A stretch of 64,000 bases of DNA from positions 372,001 through 436,000 of the forward strand of contig CAWBYL010000009.1 of the NCBI GenBank assembly GCA_963793025.1. The letters run 5' to 3'. Made by a program: the position numbers and the translations under genes. This stretch comes from CAWBYL01 sp963793025. Its GTDB lineage: Bacteria > Actinomycetota > Acidimicrobiia > Acidimicrobiales > Acidimicrobilacustridaceae. This document shows, in pieces, positions 58,458-64,000 of the stretch (within the stretch, counting starts at the first letter, position 1; every line of letters begins with the position of its first letter). Below the pieces are notes generated by a model. It worked only from the letters and a program-made list of their open reading frames with translations, was not told the DNA's origin and did not search any database.

Positions 58458-60134
58458 TCAGCCGTCGGTGGCCACGGCCTTCACGACGAGCACCACGTCA
58501 TCGGCCGCGTCGGGACCGAGCATCTCCGTGAGGATGCCGTCGGCGACGGCGGCCACGGGCGCCCCGTGCCACATCGCAGCGACCGACGCCAGGCGGGCCA
58601 GACCCACGTCGATGGGTTCGTGGCGCCGCTCGACCAGGCCGTCGGTGTACATGACGACGAGGTCGTCGCGATCGATGGACACGACGGCGTTCTCGCGCTG
58701 CACGTCGATGACGCTCAGCGGTGGCCCCACGGCCTCCTTGAGCCAGCGGGTACCCCTCGGTCCGACCACGAGCGGCGGGGGGTGCCCGGCGAGCGAGTAG
58801 GTGATCCGTGCGTCCCCCTTCTCGACCACGGCGCAGGCGACGGTCGCGCAGAAGGCACCCTCGACCGAGGAGGCGAAGGTGTCGAGGCCGCTCAAGACGG
58901 TGGCGGGATCCCCCCCGTCGAGCAGCATGGCCCGCGCCGCGCTCCGGAGCTGGCCCATGGCCGCCGCCGCCTCGATGCCGTGGCCCACGCAGTCACCGAC
59001 CACCAGGGCCCGACGGTCCTCGCCCAGGTCGATGACGTCGTACCAGTCGCCACCGACGGCCAGGTTGCCGGTCGCCGGCAGGTAGCGGGCGGCCACGGTG
59101 GGAAGGTCGTCGGCCGGCCGGAGCATCGAGCGCTGGAGGGTGTCGCTGATGTAGCGGTACTCCCCGATCTCGACGGTGTGCCGGTACGAGCGGTCGAAGG
59201 CCTGCCCGACGGCGTCGGCCACCAGCGCGACGAACTGGGCATAGGCCTCGTCGTAGGGCCGTTGGGGCTGCAGATCGAGGACGAGGACGAGGACCGGCCC
59301 GCCCTCGGTCCCGCCGACCGTTCGGGCCACCCGGGTCGCCGGTCGGCGGCCGTCGGCCGGATCGCCCTCGACCACGGGTCCGTCCGTGGCGACGGCCCGG
59401 GCGATCAGGTCCTGTTCCACCGCTTCGAGCCCCAGGCCCACGCCCTCCCGCCGGTTGGAGGCCACGCGGGTCGGGTGGTCGTCCACCACCAGATGGATGT
59501 CGACCGCCAGCAGATCCTGCCGCCAGGCGCTGAGGGTGGCCACGGCCTGCACACAGGTGTCCGTGATCGCCTTGAGCTCGGCCAGGCCGTGGGCCAGGTC
59601 GGCGAGACAGCGGAGCCGACGCTGGGCGATCACCAGGTCCGTGGTCTCGAGCACGACGTCGAGCACGCCGCCGACGGTGCCGTCCACGTCGTACAGCGGG
59701 CTGTAGGACCAGGTGAAGTACGTCTGCTCCGGGTAGCCGTTGCGCTCGAGGATGAGCTCACCGTGCTCGGTGAAGGTCGGCCGGGCGGTGGTCAGCACGG
59801 ACTCGAACAACGGTCCGATGTCGTCCCAGATCTCCGGCCACACCTCGCGAACGGGTGTGCCCAACGCACCAGGGTGCTTCTCGGTGCCCAGAATCTGGCG
59901 GTAGCCGTCGTTGTAGATCTGGACCAGATCGTCCCCCCAGACGACGAGCATGGGGAACCGCGACGTCAGGCACACGCCCACGGCGGTGCGCAACACGGCG
60001 GGCCAGCCGTCCGGGGGCCCGAGGGAGGTGGTGGCCCAGTCGAACCCGGCCACCATGGTCCCCAACTCGGATCCCGTGGTGACCGCCGCCAACCAGGGCG
60101 GAAGCGTCTCCGGCGACGCGTCCTCGTTCGACAC
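58458..60134 (-). CDS. PAS-GAF-SpoIIE PP2C-type phosphatase
   Basis: The 558-residue protein has an N-terminal PAS domain (about 30-165, RFPMLVVWGDDLVQIYNDGY), a GAF-like domain (about 170-330) and a SpoIIE-type PP2C domain (about 350-555) with GGDWYDVIDLGEDRRALVVGDCVGHG and DDLVVMYTDGLVERR as metal sites. Such proteins control anti-sigma-factor antagonists in response to signals. The closing anti-sigma ATPase domain is absent, so a separate partner is needed. The GTG at 60134 lies five bases after the upstream stop. Confidence 0.9.
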   Translation of the reverse strand: MSNEDASPETLPPWLAAVTTGSELGTMVAGFDWATTSLGPPDGWPAVLRTAVGVCLTSRFPMLVVWGDDLVQIYNDGYRQILGTEKHPGALGTPVREVWPEIWDDIGPLFESVLTTARPTFTEHGELILERNGYPEQTYFTWSYSPLYDVDGTVGGVLDVVLETTDLVIAQRRLRCLADLAHGLAELKAITDTCVQAVATLSAWRQDLLAVDIHLVVDDHPTRVASNRREGVGLGLEAVEQDLIARAVATDGPVVEGDPADGRRPATRVARTVGGTEGGPVLVLVLDLQPQRPYDEAYAQFVALVADAVGQAFDRSYRHTVEIGEYRYISDTLQRSMLRPADDLPTVAARYLPATGNLAVGGDWYDVIDLGEDRRALVVGDCVGHGIEAAAAMGQLRSAARAMLLDGGDPATVLSGLDTFASSVEGAFCATVACAVVEKGDARITYSLAGHPPPLVVGPRGTRWLKEAVGPPLSVIDVQRENAVVSIDRDDLVVMYTDGLVERRHEPIDVGLARLASVAAMWHGAPVAAVADGILTEMLGPDAADDVVLVVKAVATDG

Positions 60135-60139
60135 CGTCG

Positions 60140-60862
60140 TCAGGGACCGACGGTCGGTGGGAGGTCCGAGGCGCGGATCGCTTCGGCCCACGGGTAGCGG
60201 AGCGGCTCGATGCGGTCGAACGGGGCGACGACGAGGACCTCCTCGTCGCCCGCTCCGGCGGCCAGGGAGCGGGCCACCTCGGCGGTGTCGCCCTCGACGT
60301 ACACGATGTCGAGGTGGATCCCCGGTCGGTTCCGGGATTCGAGGGACCACACGCCGTGGACTCCTGGTCGGCCGACCAGACCGGCGGCGGCCGACGACGA
60401 CGACGACGACGCAGCTGACCTCCGGTGCTGGCGGATCACGATTCCCGTGTGCCCCACGAAGGGGACATCGCCGGGCACCAGCCGGGTCGGGGCGGAGGCG
60501 ACGGCGGAGACGGATTCGAACACGTCACCTTCCCGCACGGCCTTCTTGTCATCCGGAAAGGCCATGCGCCCGGCCGCGATCAGCTCCTCGCGCAGACCGC
60601 TCATCCCCCCGAACGCGGTCGCGGGATCGCCGGTGAGGGTGTAGATCGTCAGGAAGGTCGCCCGGCCGGCGGCGAAGGGCGAGCCGTCGGCGCAGGTCCG
60701 GCCCCGGTGCAGCTCAGGCGGAGCCACGTATCGGTTGCTGGACATGATCCCGTCGAGCAGCACGTTCGGCGGTGTGTGCTCGAGGTCATACCACCGATTC
60801 CAGTCCTCGATGGCGTCGGCGTCACAGTCGAGGGCGGCGAAGATGATCCCGGTCGGCTCCAT
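60140..60862 (-). CDS. EthD/dabb-like hypothetical protein with a serine run
   Basis: The 240-residue protein has an EthD-like ferredoxin fold pattern: DWNRWYDLEHTPPNVLLDGIM (about 20-40) and a second half with WSLESRNRPGIHLDIVYVEGD (about 175-195). A homopolymeric serine stretch near 150-157 is coded by a GTC/GAC repeat (60392-60412). Function is unknown. Its stop is five bases from the phosphatase gene start, so the two form one unit. Confidence 0.65.
   Translation of the reverse strand: MEPTGIIFAALDCDADAIEDWNRWYDLEHTPPNVLLDGIMSSNRYVAPPELHRGRTCADGSPFAAGRATFLTIYTLTGDPATAFGGMSGLREELIAAGRMAFPDDKKAVREGDVFESVSAVASAPTRLVPGDVPFVGHTGIVIRQHRRSAASSSSSSAAAGLVGRPGVHGVWSLESRNRPGIHLDIVYVEGDTAEVARSLAAGAGDEEVLVVAPFDRIEPLRYPWAEAIRASDLPPTVGP
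60392..60412 (+). repeat. Short CGA/ACG microsatellite inside a coding gene
   Basis: About seven copies of a three-base unit (CGACGACGA...) code, on the minus strand, for a serine run in the EthD-like protein. Slippage here would change length without shifting the frame. Confidence 0.75.
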
Positions 60863-60919
60863 GCGCGGAGGTTCTAGCTGCTCGGCGACCGACCCGCACA
60901 GACGGCTTCCACCTCGGCC

Positions 60920-61216
60920 TCAGGCGTCGATGCCGGGAGGCGTCTCGCCGGTGGCTCGCTCCCACTCCTTGGCCGCGAACCGTTGGCTGACCAACCGGCC
61001 GATGCCCGCCCCCACCCCGGCGGCGACAGCCCACTGCAGGCCGGCCCCCCAACCGACGCTGCGGTCGGCAGGGTTCTGAGGCGGCTCGTCGCGGCCCGAC
61101 ACGGTGGTCCAGACCTTCTCCACCACCTTGCGGGCCACGATTCCCCCGATCACGGCGCTGAGGCCCGAGACGATCTTCCAGACGACGGGACGGGGCAGAA
61201 GGGTTCGCAGTGCCAT
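60920..61216 (-). CDS. DUF4235 small membrane protein
   Basis: The 98-residue protein is of DUF4235: a hydrophobic N-terminal helix (about 8-30), then KVVEKVWTTVSGRDEPPQNP, a second hydrophobic helix (about 58-75) and a C-terminal AAKEWERATGETPPG. It is a two-helix inner-membrane protein found in many actinobacteria, function unknown. TAGGGT six bases upstream of the ATG suggests leaderless transcription. Confidence 0.82.
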   Translation of the reverse strand: MALRTLLPRPVVWKIVSGLSAVIGGIVARKVVEKVWTTVSGRDEPPQNPADRSVGWGAGLQWAVAAGVGAGIGRLVSQRFAAKEWERATGETPPGIDA

Positions 61217-61222
61217 GGACGG

Positions 61223-61228
61223 ACCCTA
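61223..61228 (-). promoter_or_regulatory. Candidate -10 box (TAGGGT) for leaderless DUF4235 gene
   Basis: TAGGGT stands six bases before the ATG at 61216 with no Shine-Dalgarno sequence. Confidence 0.5.
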
Positions 61229-61374
61229 CCCACGGGCGTCCTCCATGGTGCCCCGAGGTCATTCGAGCACCGGACCGGGTGGCGCCCCGCAGCGAGACAG
61301 GGACGAGACTCGGGGATGGTGAGCTCTTCGCCGGTCTGAGCTCCTGGTCACCTGTGCCCCAACCCGATCGTCCG

Positions 61375-61380
61375 TACACT
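61375..61380 (+). promoter_or_regulatory. Candidate -10 box (TACACT) for leaderless MaoC-type operon
   Basis: TACACT lies eight bases before the ATG at 61389. The 172-base divergent region holds no gene. Confidence 0.5.
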
Positions 61381-61388
61381 CTGCGCCG

Positions 61389-61973
61389 ATGGACGCCGAG
61401 GGGAGACACGACGTGGTCGAGGACCGGTCCGGGACCGAGCTCGAGGAGCGCCTGGCCGCGCTCGTGGGACTACCGATCGGGTCCTCGGGACCGTCGGTCG
61501 CGCCCGACCCGGTGAACCAGCCGATGATCCGTCACTGGGCGGCCGCCTTCGACGACTGGAACCCGGTGTACACCGACCCGGAGGCCGCCGCCGCGTCGCG
61601 CTTCGGGAGCATCGTGGCCCCTCCGCTCATGCTCCAGACGTGGACGATGGCGACGCCCACCATCGAGGGCATCGCCGAGCGCGGTGGTTCGCCGGTGGCC
61701 TCGGAGGGCGGCGGCCCGCTCCAGGTCCTCGACGACGCCGGCTACGTGGGCACTCTGGCGACCAACTCCGAGTTCGACATCGCCCGGCCGCTCCGCCTCG
61801 GCGAGGTCGTCTCGTCGATGACCGTCCTCGAGTCGATCGGCCCCGAGAAGCAGACCCGACTGGGCCGTGGGCGCTTCGTGACCTGGGCCACGACCTACTC
61901 CGTCGAGTCGGGCGAGGTCGTCGGGCGCCAGGTGTTCCGGATACTGAAGTTCGTGCCGGAGGCCGCCCCGTGA
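61389..61973 (+). CDS. MaoC/FAS1-like hotdog dehydratase subunit
   Basis: The 194-residue protein is an R-specific enoyl-hydratase-type hotdog, similar to the N-terminal MaoC dehydratases of actinobacterial steroid and fatty-acid breakdown. The segment MIRHWAAAFDDWNPVYTDPE and the hydratase-like IVAPPLMLQTWTM (about 77-89) fit the family. These proteins commonly pair with a second MaoC subunit to form a heterodimer, as the next gene suggests. Its stop overlaps the next start (GTGA). Confidence 0.86.
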   Translation: MDAEGRHDVVEDRSGTELEERLAALVGLPIGSSGPSVAPDPVNQPMIRHWAAAFDDWNPVYTDPEAAAASRFGSIVAPPLMLQTWTMATPTIEGIAERGGSPVASEGGGPLQVLDDAGYVGTLATNSEFDIARPLRLGEVVSSMTVLESIGPEKQTRLGRGRFVTWATTYSVESGEVVGRQVFRILKFVPEAAP

Positions 61974-62422
61974 GCCCGATCGCACGCACGACGACCCTCC
62001 ACTGGGAGGACCTCGAGGTCGGCCAGGCGCTCCCGGCGCTGGTGCTCGATCTCACCGCCACCCGCATCGTGGCCGGCGCCCTCGCCACCCGCGACTTCAT
62101 GCCCGTGCACCACGACCGGAGCTACGCCAACCAACAGGGCGCCCCGGACATCTTCATGAACATCCTCTCCGACACCGGGCACTGCAGCCGGTTCCTCACC
62201 GACTGGGCGGGCCCCGACGCCATGGTGGCCCGGCTCGCGATCCGGTTGGGCGTGCCGGTCTTCCCCGGCACCCGGCTGACCTACACCGGCGAGGTCACCG
62301 AGCTGCGTCGGGAGGACGACGAGGGCATCGTGGAGATCCACCTGAAAGGTTCCACCGATCTCGGCGACCACGTCGACGGAACCGCCGTCGTGCGCCTCCC
62401 CCTCGCTGCCAAGGACGCCTGA
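61970..62422 (+). CDS. MaoC-family enoyl-CoA hydratase subunit
   Basis: The 150-residue hotdog protein carries the hydratase-2 motif ATRDFMPVHHDRSYA (about 40-54), where the Asp and His are catalytic, and GVPVFPGTRLTYTGEV later. It is the likely active subunit of a heterodimer with the upstream MaoC protein, translated from a GTG overlapping that gene's TGA. It would add water to the double bond of an enoyl-CoA during side-chain breakdown. Confidence 0.87.
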   Translation: MSPIARTTTLHWEDLEVGQALPALVLDLTATRIVAGALATRDFMPVHHDRSYANQQGAPDIFMNILSDTGHCSRFLTDWAGPDAMVARLAIRLGVPVFPGTRLTYTGEVTELRREDDEGIVEIHLKGSTDLGDHVDGTAVVRLPLAAKDA

Positions 62423-62439
62423 GCGCCCCCGAATCGGCC

Positions 62440-62883
62440 TCAGGCGGCGGGATCGACCCGTCGATGGGCGTCCTCGGCCGCCCGCTGGAACCCCAGGTTC
62501 TCGGTGTGGATGGACTTGGCCATCGCTCGCCGCACCAACGCGCCGAACAGCCGGCTCCCGCGGCCCTCCAGCGCGAGGCCGAGGACGTTCACGACGCCGC
62601 TGTCGGCCGGCTCCAGGTGATGGCTCCCGGTCATGGTCACCGGGCCCACCTGCGTTCGCCAGACGAACAGGTACGGCGGCTCGAACCGGGTGACGGTCCA
62701 GACGCGGGGTCGCTGTCGGGGCTGCACGATGCGGGCCTGGCTGCCCTCTCCCAGCTCCCCGTCGTCGAGGCGCTCGACCGACGTGATGGTGGGGGTCAGG
62801 TCCGGCCAGCCCTCGACGGCTTCGGTGAGGGCCCAGACCTGCTCGACCGGTGCAGCGATGGTGACTCGATCCTCTATCTTCAC
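62440..62883 (-). CDS. SRPBCC (polyketide-cyclase-like) protein
   Basis: The 147-residue START-fold protein begins KIEDRVTIAAPVEQVWALTEAVEGW and ends SIHTENLGFQRAAEDA, the pattern of polyketide-cyclase/coenzyme-Q-binding proteins that hold hydrophobic ligands. It is divergent from the TetR gene and shares an operator with it, so it is probably its target. A -10-like TACAGT lies within the operator. Confidence 0.85.
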   Translation of the reverse strand: MKIEDRVTIAAPVEQVWALTEAVEGWPDLTPTITSVERLDDGELGEGSQARIVQPRQRPRVWTVTRFEPPYLFVWRTQVGPVTMTGSHHLEPADSGVVNVLGLALEGRGSRLFGALVRRAMAKSIHTENLGFQRAAEDAHRRVDPAA

Positions 62884-62892
62884 ACCGGCTAC

Positions 62893-62908
62893 TGTACCAT
62901 TTGGTACA
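62893..62908. promoter_or_regulatory. TetR operator: TGTACCA-TT-TGGTACA
   Basis: Two perfect seven-base arms with a TT spacer lie between the divergent SRPBCC and TetR genes. The site overlaps the TACAGT -10 candidate of the SRPBCC gene (62891-62896). It is a typical TetR-type operator; the nearby TetR gene is the natural regulator. Confidence 0.75.
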
Positions 62909-62933
62909 TACAGGTCAAGGAGAAGATCCGCCC

Positions 62934-63485
62934 GTGAGTGAAGCCCGCCAACAGCTGCTGGACCGCGTCGTGGCCCACGTCGCCGAGAACGGCATGAGCG
63001 ACGCCAGCCTCCGGGATCTGGCCCAGTCGGTGGGCACCAGCCACCGCATGCTGCTGTACCACTTCGGTTCCCGGGAGGGCCTGGTGGCCGCGGTGGTGGC
63101 CACCGTGGAAGCGAGCCAGCGGCAGGTGCTGCAGGACCTGGCCGAGAACGCCACGACCCCCGAACAGATCGTCGCCGACCAGTGGCAAGTGCTCAGCGAT
63201 CCCGCCCTGGCGCCGTTCGTCCGCCTCTTCTTCGAGGTGGTGGCCCAGGCGATGTTCGAGCGTCCGGGAACCGAAGGATTCCTCGATTCCCTCACCGAGC
63301 CCTGGTTGGAGGTGGGACGCGACGCCGCCGCTCGCCTCGGCCTCGACGTGGACCCCGACGAGATCCGGCTCGGGATCGCCGTCATCCGCGGACTACTCCT
63401 CGAGGCGGTGACCTCGGGCGACGTCGATGCGTCGACCCGGTCCCTCGAGCGGTTCCTGGCCCTGTGGGCGTCCGGGCGTTCGTGA
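62934..63485 (+). CDS. TetR-family transcriptional regulator
   Basis: The 183-residue protein has the TetR DNA-binding domain (about 5-50, with SLRDLAQSVGTSHRMLLYHFGSREGL as helix-turn-helix) and a helical ligand domain with acidic C-terminal part. GGAGAAG precedes the GTG start. It is autoregulatory by the palindrome just upstream, which also covers the divergent SRPBCC promoter. The ligand is unknown, possibly the molecule held by the SRPBCC protein. Confidence 0.9.
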   Translation: MSEARQQLLDRVVAHVAENGMSDASLRDLAQSVGTSHRMLLYHFGSREGLVAAVVATVEASQRQVLQDLAENATTPEQIVADQWQVLSDPALAPFVRLFFEVVAQAMFERPGTEGFLDSLTEPWLEVGRDAAARLGLDVDPDEIRLGIAVIRGLLLEAVTSGDVDASTRSLERFLALWASGRS

Positions 63486-63514
63486 GCTCCAGGCTGCACC
63501 GCCGGGGAGGGCCC

Positions 63515-63520
63515 TACGCT
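63515..63520 (+). promoter_or_regulatory. Candidate -10 box (TACGCT) for leaderless YkgJ-type gene
   Basis: TACGCT lies six bases before the GTG at 63527 and no ribosome-binding site is seen. Confidence 0.5.
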
Positions 63521-63526
63521 GCGGGC

Positions 63527-64000
63527 GTGACGTCACCCCCACTCCCGGAGTCCGCCCTGCCGGCCGGTCGCCTGGCGGAGTGGCTGACCGACACCGAGTC
63601 CGTCCTCGCCGGCGATGGGGAGGCCGACGTGCCCTGCGGCAGGTGCACCGCGTGCTGCACCTCGTCTCAGTTCGTCCACGTGGGACCCGACGAGCTCGAC
63701 GCCATCGCCCACATCCCCGCCGCCCTGCTCTTCCCCGCCCCCGGGGCACCTCCCGGCCATCGGCTTCTGGGCTACGACGAACACGGGCACTGCCCGATGC
63801 TGGTCGCCGGCACGTGCTCGATCTACGAGCACCGGCCCCGCACCTGCCGCGACTACGACTGTCGGGTCCTCGCCGCCACTGCCGTCGAACTGGAACCGGG
63901 CGACAAGCCCGCCATCGCCACCCAGGTCGGACGATGGGTCTTCGACCTCGGGCCCGACGACCACGACGCCGTGCTGTCCGAGGCACTGCGGGCCGCGGCC
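63527..64000 (+). CDS. YkgJ-family cysteine-cluster protein (3' end beyond window)
   Basis: The visible 158 codons form an open frame that runs to the right edge. The protein shows the YkgJ-type metal cluster pattern: CGRCTACC (about 37-44), CPMLVAGTC and CRDYDC (about 108-114), which bind zinc or an iron-sulfur cluster. The family (Fe-S oxidoreductase or zinc-binding) has unclear functions. The start is the GTG at 63527 after a leaderless-type -10 box. Confidence 0.83.
   Translation, partial: MTSPPLPESALPAGRLAEWLTDTESVLAGDGEADVPCGRCTACCTSSQFVHVGPDELDAIAHIPAALLFPAPGAPPGHRLLGYDEHGHCPMLVAGTCSIYEHRPRTCRDYDCRVLAATAVELEPGDKPAIATQVGRWVFDLGPDDHDAVLSEALRAAA

Noticed and set aside
1..64000. CRISPR arrays, insertion sequences, prophage, rRNA or tRNA genes
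   Set aside because: No repeat-spacer pattern, transposase or integrase motif, terminal repeats, or structural RNA was seen on either strand.

Overview
The window is very GC-rich, almost fully coding DNA (about 70 percent GC by eye) with G/C-ending codons, many GTG starts and overlapping stop/start pairs. The gene content (ergothioneine EgtB, LLM-class flavin oxidoreductases, WYL and TetR regulators, a quinone-linked GST, tandem CaiB/BaiF proteins, an ole cluster with an OleB-OleC fusion, DUF2252, DUF4235 and SHOCT proteins) points to a high-GC actinobacterium, most likely of the Acidimicrobiia. That placement is inference. No rRNA, tRNA, CRISPR array, insertion sequence or prophage was seen, and no non-coding stretch exceeds about 300 bases.

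Layout. 1-7.2 kb: a partial egtB, an acyl-CoA thioesterase, adenosine deaminase, a glutathionyl-hydroquinone reductase-like protein, a WYL regulator divergent from a DinB-like protein across a perfect 11-bp inverted repeat, and a frameshifted DUF2207 membrane protein. 7.4-16 kb: a SHOCT protein, an extended Baeyer-Villiger-type monooxygenase behind a 16-bp palindrome, a nitronate-monooxygenase-like enzyme, an HxlR regulator with 3-methyladenine glycosylase, and a TetR/LLM oxidoreductase pair. 16-25 kb: an aminotransferase, an S4 RNA-binding protein, a DEAD-box helicase with a lysine/glycine repeat linker, a BrkB-type membrane protein, pirin, an orphan oligopeptide-binding lipoprotein and a phosphotransferase. 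25-45 kb: a catabolic region with two cytochromes P450, hydrolase, SDR, class II aldolase, a molybdopterin oxidoreductase, several SnoaL/NTF2-like proteins, a sulfite-oxidase-fold protein coupled to a flavin reductase, a second Baeyer-Villiger-type monooxygenase and a tandem CoA transferase. 45-56 kb: two DUF2252 paralogues flank an MtfA-type peptidase, a MoaD-like/BNR-repeat pair and oleA-oleBC-oleD with a tandem-hotdog thioesterase. 56-64 kb: a 2OG-Fe(II) oxygenase with a PqqD-Ig membrane protein, two phosphatases, two MaoC-type dehydratases, and a TetR gene divergent from an SRPBCC protein across a palindromic operator.

How it works together. The clearest pathway is head-to-head olefin synthesis: OleA condenses two acyl-CoAs, OleD reduces the beta-keto acid, OleC makes a beta-lactone and OleB decarboxylates it. 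The rest reads as oxidative breakdown of lipids, ketones or steroid-like compounds (P450s, Baeyer-Villiger enzymes, hydratases, CoA transferase, thioesterases) under local one-gene repressors.

Two window-wide signals stand out. First, many genes that begin a transcription unit have TANNNT exactly 6-8 bases before the start codon and no Shine-Dalgarno sequence, which is the signature of leaderless mRNAs. Second, four conserved genes (DUF2207, class II aldolase, CaiB/BaiF, oleBC) each carry one frameshift in a G/C-rich run, which looks more like indel error in the assembly than like four real pseudogenes.
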